Shown here: positions 27,152-36,881 of the stretch, piece by piece
How the letters are laid out: each line of letters begins with the position of its first letter
Position numbering within the stretch: the first letter of the stretch is position 1
From: Anaerolineaceae bacterium
GTDB lineage: Bacteria; Chloroflexota; Anaerolineae; Anaerolineales; Anaerolineaceae
DNA: 64,000 bases
Reading direction: 5' to 3'
Assembly (NCBI GenBank): GCA_012839565.1
Contig: DUMZ01000018.1
Location: 1-64,000 of the forward strand
Program-made: the position numbers and the translations under genes
Notes under the pieces: model-generated
Database searches by the model: none
Told to the model about the DNA's origin: nothing
Seen by the model: only the letters and a program-made list of their open reading frames with translations

Positions 27152-28553
27152 GGCTGAGGTAATCCTTCACGATGGTGTATTGTTCTTTATCAATTTTCTT
27201 TGTCGCTAACAAATGCTCCAGAATTTCACTGAATTTGAGAGCTGGGTGGGCGGTGATGCCAGCCTGGGCCAGTTTTTCCATACCGCCTTGTTCACGGTCA
27301 ACCAAAACGATAGCATGTTCCACCTTGAGACCAAGTGAACGCAGGCTTTCAACCGCGGTAATCAGGCTGCCACCGCTGGTAATCACGTCTTCAATAACCG
27401 TCACTGACTGACCAGCTTCAAAAACGCCTTCCACCAGTTGACCAGTGCCATGTGTTTTAACTTCCTTACGTGGGTAAATCATTGGTATACCGGCTTGGCT
27501 CGCCAGAACAGATGCGATTGGCAGTGCGGCATAAGGCACGCCAGCAATCAAATCACAAGGTGTGTTATGCATTTGCTCAGCATAAGCCTCAACTGCCAGT
27601 TTCATCAACCACGGGAAGCTCACCAAGCGACGTAAGTCCAGATAAACCGGCGAATTCTTCCCACTCGCCAGGGTAAATTCACCAAATTTGACACTCCCCG
27701 TGTCGTAAAGACCTTCAATCAGTTCAGCAAAACGCGAAACTTTAGGAGCGTCTAAAAGCTTGATTTGAACATCAATTCTGATGCGATTAATCTCATCGCG
27801 CAAAGCTTCAGCAGCTGCTTTGGGATCTTCTGCGTTCATAACCGAGCGAGAAACGGGGACAATCATGCCCAAACCATCCGCGCGCAAGCCGTTTTCGAGC
27901 GCCATGCGCAAGTTGCCACCCTGCGCGCCAACGCCTGGGGCTAAAATCCAGGCATCCGGGCAAAGTTCGCGCACACGTTTGAGGGCTTCAGGTTGGGTGG
28001 CACCAACCACGAGACCCACTTGCTCAGCTGCACCCCAGTGCTGCGATTGTTTGGCAACATGCTCAAAAAGAGTCGGTATGCCATGCTGCTGGATTTCCTT
28101 CGCGCTGGGATTGGATGTTTGACAAAGCACAAACACCGCTTTATCCGCGCGGTCGGTAAAAGGTTTGATGGCGTCATAACCCAGATATGGTGAGAGCGTC
28201 ACCGCGTCCGCACCGTAGATATCAAAGCAAGCCCGCGCGTAAGCTTCAGCAGTGGAACCGATATCACCGCGTTTGGCATCTAGCAATACAGGCACATCGG
28301 CAGGAATAAGTTCACGACAGATGACCTGAAGTGCCTCAAGGCCTTCAAGCCCAAATTGTTCAAAAAAAGCCATGTTGGGTTTGTAACAACAAACCAGGTA
28401 CTTGGTCTGGGAGATAATATTCCCTGCCCAAAGCAAAAGCTTTTCCTGAATGTTGTCACCTTCAGGCAGATTCTTCTCGTTAGGGTCCAGTCCCACACAG
28501 AGCAATGATTGGTTTTTCTCAATAGTTTGGGTAAGTTTTTCAATAAAGCTCAT
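27144..28553 (-). CDS. pyrFE: Fused OMP decarboxylase / orotate phosphoribosyltransferase
   Basis: Bifunctional last two steps of UMP synthesis in one chain of 469 residues. Residues 1-265 are PyrF (type 2 family), with the catalytic LLDAKRGDIGSTAEAY and the phosphate-binding LAPGVGAQGG. Residues 280-469 are PyrE, with VYPRKEVKTHGTGQLVEG and the PRPP motif VTVIEDVITSGGSLITA. The order F-then-E is the reverse of the eukaryotic UMP synthase (E-F) and is known in several bacterial groups. Confidence 0.94.
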   Translation of the reverse strand: MSFIEKLTQTIEKNQSLLCVGLDPNEKNLPEGDNIQEKLLLWAGNIISQTKYLVCCYKPNMAFFEQFGLEGLEALQVICRELIPADVPVLLDAKRGDIGSTAEAYARACFDIYGADAVTLSPYLGYDAIKPFTDRADKAVFVLCQTSNPSAKEIQQHGIPTLFEHVAKQSQHWGAAEQVGLVVGATQPEALKRVRELCPDAWILAPGVGAQGGNLRMALENGLRADGLGMIVPVSRSVMNAEDPKAAAEALRDEINRIRIDVQIKLLDAPKVSRFAELIEGLYDTGSVKFGEFTLASGKNSPVYLDLRRLVSFPWLMKLAVEAYAEQMHNTPCDLIAGVPYAALPIASVLASQAGIPMIYPRKEVKTHGTGQLVEGVFEAGQSVTVIEDVITSGGSLITAVESLRSLGLKVEHAIVLVDREQGGMEKLAQAGITAHPALKFSEILEHLLATKKIDKEQYTIVKDYLSHG

Positions 28554-28629
28554 TTCATCTCCTGTCTAATTGCTTGTGTTTACGCGTATTCTGTTCAAAC
28601 ACTATAAAATTTCCGGTTCAAAGTCGGGC

Positions 28630-29625
28630 TTACGCCTGTCCCAAAACTGCGGCAAGCAGTGCCATGCGGATGTATAGCCCGTTTTCTACTTGTCTGAAAT
28701 ATGCCGCACGGGGGTCTCTGTCAACGCGGTAATCCAGTTCATTGACACGCGGTAGGGGGTGCATAACAATCATCTTTTCTTTGGCTTTTTTGAGTAACTC
28801 TTCGTCGACTACAAAGAAGTTTTTCACTTCTTCATATTGGGTTATATCCGGAAAACGCTCTTTTTGGATGCGCGTTACATAAAGAACATCGGTGGTTTCA
28901 ATAACATCTTCAATTTTATGCGATTCACGCACGTCGATGCCCTTGTCGATGAGCATGTTCATCAGTTCCATAGGCAGACGCAGGGTTTCCGGTGAAACAT
29001 AGCGCAAGGAAACATCATACTGGCTCAAAAGTTGGGTCAGCGAATGCACCGTGCGACCATAGCGCAAATCACCCACCATGGCTACGCGTAAACCATCAAT
29101 ACAGTCTAATTCGTTTTTGATGGTAAAGAGGTCAAGCAAGGCTTGGGTAGGATGCTCGCCAGCGCCATCGCCAGCATTGATGATAGGCACATTGACGTGT
29201 TTGGCAGCCATCGCGCTGGATCCGATTTGGGGATGACGCAAGACAATCACATCGCAATACTGCTCAAGGGTGATCATGCTGTCGATAAGGCTTTCACCCT
29301 TGGATACAGATGAGTACTGAATACCCTCAGTGATGGGAATGACCTTGCCACCAAGGCGTTCCATCGCGGCAATGAAAGAAGACGAAGTACGTGTTGAAGG
29401 CTCATAGAATACACAAGCCAAAGTGTAGCCTTTGAGCAGGTCGCAGGTACCCCACTTTTCAACCATTTCCATCATTTCCTTAGCACGGCTAAAGACATAA
29501 TCAAGGTCATCTTTGCTGAATTGTGAAACGCTGAGAATATCCTTGTGGTAAAAGCCATTGACGAAACGCGGTTTGCGTTCAAATTCATCCAAGTTGAAAA
29601 TGGGTGTGAGTTGCTTATAGCTCAT
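28630..29625 (-). CDS. pyrB: Aspartate carbamoyltransferase
   Basis: Catalytic chain joining carbamoyl phosphate and aspartate, 331 residues. Carbamoyl-phosphate motif [12 protein letters not shown] (about residue 75), HPQIGSSA, the [16 protein letters not shown] stretch and [10 protein letters not shown] are all present. No regulatory pyrI gene is adjacent. The ribosome site CAGGAGC precedes the ATG. Lies 11 bases after pyrC; 76 bases separate it from pyrFE, the widest gap in the operon. Confidence 0.95.
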   Translation of the reverse strand: MSYKQLTPIFNLDEFERKPRFVNGFYHKDILSVSQFSKDDLDYVFSRAKEMMEMVEKWGTCDLLKGYTLACVFYEPSTRTSSSFIAAMERLGGKVIPITEGIQYSSVSKGESLIDSMITLEQYCDVIVLRHPQIGSSAMAAKHVNVPIINAGDGAGEHPTQALLDLFTIKNELDCIDGLRVAMVGDLRYGRTVHSLTQLLSQYDVSLRYVSPETLRLPMELMNMLIDKGIDVRESHKIEDVIETTDVLYVTRIQKERFPDITQYEEVKNFFVVDEELLKKAKEKMIVMHPLPRVNELDYRVDRDPRAAYFRQVENGLYIRMALLAAVLGQA

Positions 29626-29636
29626 ATTGCTCCTGT

Positions 29637-30731
29637 TTAGTTCTCTTTAGAATAGTTAATGATGCCATTTTTGTAAACTTCCTTGCCACGTAAAACCACA
29701 CGGGACACTGAACCCGTCATGCGTAAACCGGCAAAGGGTGACCAGCCACATTTGGTATACAAAGGATGGTCGGGAAAGATATATTTAGCGGTCTCATCCA
29801 CTTCAACCCAGGTTTCTGGTTGTTCAGGCAAATTGAAAAGGCGTTTAGGGTTGTCGTGGAGGAGTTTGATAAGAGTCTCAAGACTCAGACGATTTTCTGC
29901 CACAGCAGTGAGCATAAGCGGCAGAGTGGATTCAAGCCCTGGTATACCAGGCGGTATAGGGCGTTTTTGCTCTTCTTCAAGTGGTTTTTCGGCTATTAGG
30001 AAAGCTTTTTGGCTTTCAAAACCTTCTTTTTCGAATTTGGCATGGGGGGCATGGTCTGAGGCGATGACTTCAATTGTCGTGCCCAGGTGTTGCCAGAGTG
30101 CGTCCTGGTCTTGTTGGCTTTGTAAACGCGGGCGCATATCGCCATAAGGGCCAAGGCGTTGAGTATCGCCTTCAGTCAAAAAGAGATGGTGCGCGGTAAC
30201 TTCAGCAGTCACGTTTATTCCCCGGTCTTGCGCTTTGGCAATCATTTCGACCTCTTCCTTGCGTGCGACGTGGCAGACATGGATGTGTTTTTGATGGCGT
30301 TCAGCCAGTTCTATGCCAGCCCGCAGTGAGTCAAGCTCGGCGTGCAGGCAAATCGGTTTACTGGCAGGCCAGAGTTCAAGGCATTTTTCGATGGCTGCGG
30401 GGTCCTGCAAACGTAAGGGACCAAAGGTGGCGTCAAGATAGAGTTTGAGTCCGACAGCATTTTTCGCTAGTTCAGGGAGTTGGTCCAAATGCGCTTCGGA
30501 ACCGCCTGCGAAATGATGCACATCACAAAGTGCCTGGGCTTCCGCTTGAGATTGGGTGTTTCGCCAGTTTTCGACTGTGACCAAAGGGGGATTGGTGTTA
30601 GGCATCGCCAGGAGTGTGGTAAAACCACCAGCGAGAGCAGCACTGCTGCCAGAAATGAAGTCTTCTTTATGCTCGCCGCCAGGCACGCGCAGGTGCACAT
30701 GGGCGTCGATCAGTCCGGGCAAGATCAACAT
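29637..30731 (-). CDS. pyrC: Dihydroorotase
   Basis: Zinc amidohydrolase cyclising carbamoyl aspartate. 364 residues, shorter than the usual 420-430 of class I enzymes. It starts directly at the metal motif, [19 protein letters not shown], so the small N-terminal beta-domain is missing, as in the CAD-like compact forms. Other active-site segments are [13 protein letters not shown] and [11 protein letters not shown]. The ribosome site GAGGAG precedes the ATG. First gene of the pyr operon, divergent from the GPH transporter gene. Confidence 0.92.
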   Translation of the reverse strand: MLILPGLIDAHVHLRVPGGEHKEDFISGSSAALAGGFTTLLAMPNTNPPLVTVENWRNTQSQAEAQALCDVHHFAGGSEAHLDQLPELAKNAVGLKLYLDATFGPLRLQDPAAIEKCLELWPASKPICLHAELDSLRAGIELAERHQKHIHVCHVARKEEVEMIAKAQDRGINVTAEVTAHHLFLTEGDTQRLGPYGDMRPRLQSQQDQDALWQHLGTTIEVIASDHAPHAKFEKEGFESQKAFLIAEKPLEEEQKRPIPPGIPGLESTLPLMLTAVAENRLSLETLIKLLHDNPKRLFNLPEQPETWVEVDETAKYIFPDHPLYTKCGWSPFAGLRMTGSVSRVVLRGKEVYKNGIINYSKEN

Positions 30732-30879
30732 CGTTCAGCTCCTCGCTATCGTTAAAAATTAAACCTATTAAGTATAGCGCTATTCTGTTGATTCCGTCAA
30801 CTATTTTAGAAAATTCTGTCAGCAGAAGTTTAAAAGCGAACTTAATCTGTTCTTTACACGTTTTTGCGTCCCATAGCTT

Positions 30880-30885
30880 TATAAT
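30880..30885 (+). promoter_or_regulatory. Putative -10 of the GPH transporter operon
   Basis: TATAAT 32 bases upstream of the transporter ATG, in the divergent region with pyrC. No -35 at ideal spacing (TTTACA at 30853-30858 lies 21 bases away). Confidence 0.4.
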
Positions 30886-30917
30886 AAAGGCATTATCCAA
30901 AACCAAGGAGTAGCACT

Positions 30918-32282
30918 ATGGATTTTGACATTTCCGAAGAACAAGAAAAAATTGTTCCCGAAACCAAGCCAGCTGGAACCAAGGAGAGTCGCTGGAAGAC
31001 CTTCAACTACTCGGTAGGCATGTTTGGTACCTCCATCCCCATTAATCTGCTCAAAACATACGCTTTTGCTTACTACGTCGACACACTGGGCGTGACTGCG
31101 GCACAGTGGGGCTTGATTATGCTCATTTATGCCTTCATCGATGCTGCGGACAACCCCATTTACGGCTATCTCTCAGACCGCACACGCACGCGTTGGGGTC
31201 GCCGTCGTCCATGGTTAGTCATTGGAACGCCACTTTTAGTCTTGTGTTTGGTGCTCTTCTTCTCGCCACCCGCCTGGCTGAGTGCCAATCAACTCTTTAT
31301 CTACGCCATGCTCTTTTACATCCTGACAGGCACCTTAGACTCGGTAATCAACGCGAATTATGGCGCGTTATTCCCGGAACTTTTCAAAACTGACCTTAGC
31401 CGGGGTCAGGCTAACGCGCTGCGCCAGGCATTCCAGTTGGTGGCGATGATTATCAGCATCGCGCTTACCCCGATTGTGGTGGAAGCGATTGGCTGGTCAG
31501 CAACAGCAATTATTTACGGTATTTTGGGTGGCGCGGTAATCCTGTATATGACTTTCACCAGCCACGAAGAACATATCAGCATTGACGAGCCGAAACCAAA
31601 AATTTGGGATAGCGTGAAGACCCTGCTTACCAACCGCAAGTTTTGGGTAGCCGGGGTCAGCAACGCTTTCTACAGCGCGGCCATGTCGATGGTGATGGCA
31701 GGCTTGCCCCTTTATGCCAAATACAAACTGGGCATCGGTGGCTGGAAACAAGCCTTGCTGATGGGACTGGTATTGGTGGTGGCGATTGTCTCGGTGGCGA
31801 TTTGGGCAGCCTTTCTAAAACGCTATGACCTGGTAAAAGTATGGCGCTGGGCTTTACTGTCACTCGCCATTTCGTTTGTGCCGTTGTATTTCGCCCAAGG
31901 TTACGTCATGGCACTTATTTGCGCCTCCTTGGTTGGCTTTGGTTTTGCTGGTGTGATTACAACGATGGATCTCATCCACGCCCGGGTTATGGACGAAGAC
32001 AAAGCCAAACACAATGTACGCCGTGAAGGAATAATCAGCAATGCCCTAGGTTTCATGAACCGTCTCAACAGTTTATTTACCGGCGGGGCGTTTTTATTGC
32101 TGAAATCGCTATATGGCTATGAATCGGGTGATGTACCTGGATCACAACCTGACCAGGTGGCGTTGTTTATCATCGCTATCTTTCCCCTGATAATGACCTT
32201 ACTCAGCTATGCTTGCTCTTATTTGAGTGATTTTAAAGTTGTAAAAAGTGAAGTAGCAGATCAATCCTTATTGGATGCATAA
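30918..32282 (+). CDS. GPH-family sugar:cation symporter (MelB-like)
   Basis: 12-helix transporter of the glycoside-pentoside-hexuronide family, 454 residues. The family signature is clear: FIDAADNPIYGYLSDRTRTR followed by WGRRRPWLVIG, with the cation-site aspartates in helix 2. A short hydrophilic N-terminal tail precedes the first helix. AAGGAG lies nine bases before the ATG. It heads a co-directional set with an esterase, a PHP hydrolase and an EamA permease. The sugar is not predictable. Confidence 0.88.
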   Translation: MDFDISEEQEKIVPETKPAGTKESRWKTFNYSVGMFGTSIPINLLKTYAFAYYVDTLGVTAAQWGLIMLIYAFIDAADNPIYGYLSDRTRTRWGRRRPWLVIGTPLLVLCLVLFFSPPAWLSANQLFIYAMLFYILTGTLDSVINANYGALFPELFKTDLSRGQANALRQAFQLVAMIISIALTPIVVEAIGWSATAIIYGILGGAVILYMTFTSHEEHISIDEPKPKIWDSVKTLLTNRKFWVAGVSNAFYSAAMSMVMAGLPLYAKYKLGIGGWKQALLMGLVLVVAIVSVAIWAAFLKRYDLVKVWRWALLSLAISFVPLYFAQGYVMALICASLVGFGFAGVITTMDLIHARVMDEDKAKHNVRREGIISNALGFMNRLNSLFTGGAFLLLKSLYGYESGDVPGSQPDQVALFIIAIFPLIMTLLSYACSYLSDFKVVKSEVADQSLLDA

Positions 32283-32305
32283 GAAACACATAAAAGGACA
32301 AAAAA

Positions 32306-33112
32306 ATGGCATTACTACAAATTAACCACAAATCAAACGCAGTCAAGACTAATCTTGTGCTCAACATCTCTATACCTGATATCACCGAAGAAGATCCCCG
32401 CCCCATACACGAACGTAAAGTGCTTTGGCTTTTGCATGGACTCAGCGCCGACGGAAGCGCATGGCTTCGCTATGGCAACGCTGACTGGGTGTCGCGAGAG
32501 TTGGGTGTCATCATCATCATGCCCAGTGGTGACCGCAGTTTTTACGTTAATATGGACAACGGCCAGAATTACTTTAGTTATCTGACCGAAGAACTGCCTG
32601 AATGGATTGACGCCCGCTTTAAGTTCAATCTCAACCGCGATAATTCCCTTATCGCCGGGCTTTCAATGGGTGGCTATGGCGCGTTTATGGCCGCATTGCG
32701 CCGACCTGATTTATATTGCGAAGCGGCAAGTTTTTCGGGACTTTTGGCCATACAAATGCTGCAATTACCTGAATTTGCCCATCATGACCCCGTCCTGATG
32801 AAAGAAATGGACATGGTTTTTGGCGGACTGGAAAAACTGCCCGGCAGTATTTATGACCCCGCGTTCTTGTTGCAAGAAATCGCAAAAACACCCGAAAAAT
32901 GCCCGCGCCTTTATGCTTCAATCGGTCTGAATGATAACCTTCTGCCCACCAACCGTGTTTTCGCTCAGCAAGCCTCAGCGTTAGGCCTGCCCCTGACCTA
33001 TATCGAAGACGAAGGCGAGCATACCTGGCCCTTCTGGCATAAATATCTGCCTATCTGGCTGAAGTTTGTTTTAGGTGATACTGCAAAAGAAGGGCAGCAT
33101 GGCGAAGACTGA
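32306..33112 (+). CDS. Alpha/beta-hydrolase esterase (S-formylglutathione hydrolase / tributyrin esterase family)
   Basis: 268 residues. The nucleophile elbow is AGLSMGGYGAF (Ser about residue 122). The oxyanion region is WLLHGLSADGSAWLRYGNAD, the acid ASIGLNDNLLP and the histidine DEGEHTWPFW. This pattern matches the EstA/tributyrin-esterase and carbohydrate-acetylesterase group. Cytoplasmic, no signal peptide. Overlaps the next gene by 14 bases. Next to a sugar symporter, it may remove acyl groups from imported glycosides; that is inference. Confidence 0.87.
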   Translation: MALLQINHKSNAVKTNLVLNISIPDITEEDPRPIHERKVLWLLHGLSADGSAWLRYGNADWVSRELGVIIIMPSGDRSFYVNMDNGQNYFSYLTEELPEWIDARFKFNLNRDNSLIAGLSMGGYGAFMAALRRPDLYCEAASFSGLLAIQMLQLPEFAHHDPVLMKEMDMVFGGLEKLPGSIYDPAFLLQEIAKTPEKCPRLYASIGLNDNLLPTNRVFAQQASALGLPLTYIEDEGEHTWPFWHKYLPIWLKFVLGDTAKEGQHGED

Positions 33113-34367
33113 AACCCTTACCCTACATTTTCGCCTTGAGCCAGACCAAAAAGGGCTGTATTTAACCCTGCCATTTGAGATGCCCGAAAATGTGGAGCGT
33201 TTCGAGCTCAGTTATCGTTACCCTAAAAATGCCCAGAACGTAGTCGATTTGGGCCTGATAGACCCACGTGGCGAACAGGTGGGAGCTTCGGGCTCAAACA
33301 AATTGTCGGTTTTCGTCAGCGAAACAGATGCCACCCCTGGATATATTCCTACAAGCTTAGATGCCGGCACATGGCAGATTATGGTCGGCGCTTACAAGGT
33401 TGGCGCAGAAGCTATTGACCTGGAATACACCCTGCGTTTTGTTTTCAAACAAGGACGCTGGCTGATTGGGGATACCCACTGCCACACAAACGCTTCTGAT
33501 GGCATTCTTAGCCGCCAGGCAATCGCTGAACACGCGCGCAATCAGGGACTTGACTATCTCATTATTACCGACCACAATATGCCCTTGAGCCCCGAAGATA
33601 CCCCCAAAGTGCCCGGCTTGACGGTTATACCCGGGATGGAACTCACCCTCTACGGTGGGCATGCCAACTTTCTAGGTTCACACAAGCCCTATGATGGACC
33701 ATTTTTTAGCAATGATTTGGCTGGTATCAAAGCGCATTATGAATGCGCGCGTGAGCGTGGCGCAATAGTCGTTATCAACCACCCCATGAACGAGGACCTG
33801 CCTTTCACCTTTGACCTGCAAGCCTTGCCTTTTGATTTGATTGAAATCTGGAATGGCCCCATGCGCCCTTCAAATCTGAAAGCGATTGCCCTATGGCAGA
33901 AAATGCTGGAGAGTGGACGCAAGATACCCGCCATCGCTGGCAGTGATTATCACCGCGACGAGCTTGGATTAGGTTTGGGCGTACCCGCTACTATTGTCTA
34001 CGCGCAGTCCGCATCGCCCAGCGATATTCTGGCCGCCCTACACGCTGGAAGATCCTATTTTGTCTATCAACAGAAATCTGCCCGGCTTGAAATGCGTTAT
34101 GGCAATGCGGGTATAGGTGACAGCCAAGCCTGGGAACCGGAACAAAAGCTTGAGATTAAAATGACGGGAGTAAAAGCAGGAGACGTGGTTAAACTGATTG
34201 GGCCTGACTTTACACATGAATTCCCGCCTGTTGAGACAAAGGGCGATTTTGAAGCCTTTTTCACGCCCCAGAAGCCCGGTTTTGTGCGTTTGGAGCTCTG
34301 GCAATCCTTATATGGCATCTTACCACCCATGCCGATACTAATTTCGAACCCGATTTGGATGGACTGA
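33099..34367 (+). CDS. PHP-domain metallohydrolase (CehA/McbA-like)
   Basis: 422 residues from the ATG at 33099 (AAGAAGGG upstream, inside the esterase gene). An N-terminal beta-rich domain of about 120 residues precedes the PHP domain. PHP metal motifs are GDTHCHTNASDGI (about residue 130), IITDHNMPLS, VINHPMNED and AGSDYHRDELGLG. This two-domain form is the CehA/McbA family of phosphoesterases and related hydrolases. Substrate unknown. Confidence 0.85.
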   Translation: MAKTETLTLHFRLEPDQKGLYLTLPFEMPENVERFELSYRYPKNAQNVVDLGLIDPRGEQVGASGSNKLSVFVSETDATPGYIPTSLDAGTWQIMVGAYKVGAEAIDLEYTLRFVFKQGRWLIGDTHCHTNASDGILSRQAIAEHARNQGLDYLIITDHNMPLSPEDTPKVPGLTVIPGMELTLYGGHANFLGSHKPYDGPFFSNDLAGIKAHYECARERGAIVVINHPMNEDLPFTFDLQALPFDLIEIWNGPMRPSNLKAIALWQKMLESGRKIPAIAGSDYHRDELGLGLGVPATIVYAQSASPSDILAALHAGRSYFVYQQKSARLEMRYGNAGIGDSQAWEPEQKLEIKMTGVKAGDVVKLIGPDFTHEFPPVETKGDFEAFFTPQKPGFVRLELWQSLYGILPPMPILISNPIWMD

Positions 34368-34373
34368 TATTTT

Positions 34374-35354
34374 ATGACGAAGACTGATTCGCTTTCGCCT
34401 GATACAGACAATAAAAGCGTCAGAAGGCGTTTTCCCAACGTCATCTTTCTGTTCCTGTGCGCGATCATCTGGGGCTTTGGCTTTATCGCGCAAAGACTGG
34501 GTAACCAACACGTTGGCCCTTTTACCTTCAATGGCGTCCGCTTTTTGCTTGGCGCGCTTACTGTTTCGCCACTTTTGTTTATCGTGCGCCGTGCTGAAAA
34601 GAAAGATCTTAGCGCATCGGAAATCAGCGCGACCGAGGCACGAAATAAAACACGTGCCATGCGTCGCGCCTGGATAATAGGCAGTTTGATATGCGGACTG
34701 GCACTTTTTGCCGGAGCGAGTTTTCAGCAAATCGGTTTAATTAACACCGAAGCCGGTAAAGCTGGATTCATCACCGCGTTGTATATCATCCTGGTACCAC
34801 TGATTGGTTTATTTTTGGGCAAGCGGGTTAGCTGGAACGTGTGGATTGGGCTGGCCCTGGCAGTGGGCGGTTTGTACCTGCTGATGGTCGAAGGTGATTT
34901 TAGTGTGGCACCAAGCGACTTAATCATTTTAATTGGCGCATTCTTATGGGCACTGCACATCCTGGCTGTTGACCACCATACCGAAAAAGTTGATGGCATC
35001 CGTCTGGCATTCGGGCAATTTTTGGTAAGTGGCTTACTCTCATTTGGCGTGGCATTGGTACGCGAAACGATAAGCTGGCCTGCAATTCAAGAAGCGCTGT
35101 TGCCCCTTTTGTTTTCAGGCGTCGTGGTCGCGGGTGTGGCATTTACTTTTCAGGTTTTAGGTCAACGTGGCACCAACCCCACGCTCGCAGCACTCATTAT
35201 GAGTCTTGAAGCGGTCTTTGCTGTGATTGGCGGTATTTTAGTTCTAAACGAACGCATGAGTTCACGGGAATGGCTTGGCAGTGCTTTGATGCTTACCGCC
35301 CTTATCATCGCACAGCTGAAGTTTGTACCCCACAAAAATAAGGCTGCTGATTGA
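34374..35354 (+). CDS. DMT-family permease with two EamA domains
   Basis: 326 residues, ten predicted membrane helices in two EamA repeats (first from about residue 25 with AIIWGFGFIAQRLG, second from about 185 with LIILIGAFLWALHILAVD). Metabolite exporters and importers of many kinds share this fold, so no substrate is given. Six bases after the PHP gene and probably last in that transcript; I see no obvious hairpin after it. Confidence 0.88.
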   Translation: MTKTDSLSPDTDNKSVRRRFPNVIFLFLCAIIWGFGFIAQRLGNQHVGPFTFNGVRFLLGALTVSPLLFIVRRAEKKDLSASEISATEARNKTRAMRRAWIIGSLICGLALFAGASFQQIGLINTEAGKAGFITALYIILVPLIGLFLGKRVSWNVWIGLALAVGGLYLLMVEGDFSVAPSDLIILIGAFLWALHILAVDHHTEKVDGIRLAFGQFLVSGLLSFGVALVRETISWPAIQEALLPLLFSGVVVAGVAFTFQVLGQRGTNPTLAALIMSLEAVFAVIGGILVLNERMSSREWLGSALMLTALIIAQLKFVPHKNKAAD

Positions 35355-35484
35355 CTACCCTATAGCTAATATCAAATTTATTTAATACTCATTTGCAACT
35401 AATCTGCCCCATTCGGGTTGATTATTTTGCAGTCTCAAGCTATTATCAAATCTTATTTACAATTTCAATTAGGAGGAGTGATTA

Positions 35485-36780
35485 ATGAGCATTCTTAGTA
35501 ATGTGATGGGACAATACAATACTAAACTGGACAACACCGCGATTGAGGATTTTCCGCGTTATGACTTCGCCACCCGCATCAAACCCCAGGTACGCTGGCT
35601 CACACCCGTAACATGGCTTCTGAGCTATCCAGATGTATGGAAGCACAAAGTAAAAATCCATCGCGACCCACGCCTTAAGGACATCAAACCACCCTACTTG
35701 CTTATTTGCAATCACAATTCCTTTACTGACTTTAAGGTAATGACCGCTGCCATCTTCCCACACCGTGCTAATTATGTTGTTGCGCTGGACGGTTTCATTG
35801 GCCGTGAATGGCTCATGCGCAAAGTTGGCTGCATCGCCAAGCGTAAATTCGTAAACGACGTGCAAATCATTCGCCAAACACAACATCTGCTCAGCAAAGG
35901 GCAGATTGTGACCTATTATCCTGAGGCACGATATTCGCTTATTGGGACGCCTTCAGAACTACCTGAAAGTTTTGGCAAGATGGCAAAATATCTCAATGTG
36001 CCCGTTGTTTCGCTGATTATGAATGGCCATCATATTGACGAACCTGCCTGGAACCAAAAATCACGAGGGATACCCCTAGAAGCTTCATTTAGCCTGGTGC
36101 TGAATAAAGACGATCTCGCCCGCTTAAGCCCGGATGAAATTGACAACCGGCTTGCTGAGGCTATGCACTATGACGATTTTGCCTGGCAACGTGAAAACCA
36201 AATTGAAGTGCACACCCCCGACCGCGCTGAAGGTTTGCATCGGGTTTTATATCAATGTCCGCAATGTAAAACCGAGTATCGCTTGACCAGCCAGGGCGCG
36301 CGCCTAAGCTGCCAAGCCTGTGGCGCCACCTGGGAGATGAATCCCCTGGGTGTTTTGCACGCGCTCGAAGGTGATACCATCTTTAGCCATCCACCAGACT
36401 GGTACGAGTGGCAACGCGAAAACGTACGTTCCGAAATTGAGGCTGGCACTTATAGCTTGGAATGCGAAGCATTAATAGATTCTCTGCCTAATGCGGACGG
36501 TTTTGTGCAGATGGGTAAAGGCACCCTTAAACACGATATGAACGGCTTTGTTCTGCGTGGTACCCATAACGGCAAGCCTTTTGAAGTGCGTCGTGATGTG
36601 ATAGAAAATTACGCAATTCACATCGAATACAACTACATTGACAAGAAAATGGACTGCGTGGATATCAGCACGATTGACGACACATACTTCGTTTATCCCA
36701 CCGCGCACGATGTTTCAGTGACCAAAATTTCATTGGCGACAGAAGAACTTTATAAGCACCATAAGCGCAATTTGAAATAA
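35485..36780 (+). CDS. PlsC-type acyltransferase with C-terminal zinc ribbon
   Basis: 431 residues. The acyltransferase HX4D motif is HNSFTD (about residue 75), and the second motif appears as YYPEARYS in place of FPEGTRS. Residues 250-290 hold a zinc ribbon, CPQCKTEYRL then CQACGATW. The remaining C-terminal 140 residues are a domain I do not recognise. Likely a lysophospholipid or other acyl acceptor enzyme of the inner membrane face. AGGAGG lies seven bases before the ATG. Monocistronic, ending on a bidirectional terminator. Confidence 0.85.
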   Translation: MSILSNVMGQYNTKLDNTAIEDFPRYDFATRIKPQVRWLTPVTWLLSYPDVWKHKVKIHRDPRLKDIKPPYLLICNHNSFTDFKVMTAAIFPHRANYVVALDGFIGREWLMRKVGCIAKRKFVNDVQIIRQTQHLLSKGQIVTYYPEARYSLIGTPSELPESFGKMAKYLNVPVVSLIMNGHHIDEPAWNQKSRGIPLEASFSLVLNKDDLARLSPDEIDNRLAEAMHYDDFAWQRENQIEVHTPDRAEGLHRVLYQCPQCKTEYRLTSQGARLSCQACGATWEMNPLGVLHALEGDTIFSHPPDWYEWQRENVRSEIEAGTYSLECEALIDSLPNADGFVQMGKGTLKHDMNGFVLRGTHNGKPFEVRRDVIENYAIHIEYNYIDKKMDCVDISTIDDTYFVYPTAHDVSVTKISLATEELYKHHKRNLK

Positions 36781-36820
36781 ACTTAATGGCGGGTTTTGAC
36801 ATTAAGGTTTTGAAACTGTG

Positions 36821-36869
36821 AAGAATAAAAAGCCATTCCGAGAAAAAATTCAGGAATGGCTTTATTCTT
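36821..36869. terminator. Bidirectional terminator
   Basis: Long hairpin with arms AAGAATAAAAAGCCATTCC and GGAATGGCTTTATTCTT (one bulge), shared by the acyltransferase gene and manC. Confidence 0.85.
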
Positions 36870-36881
36870 TATTTTTTTACC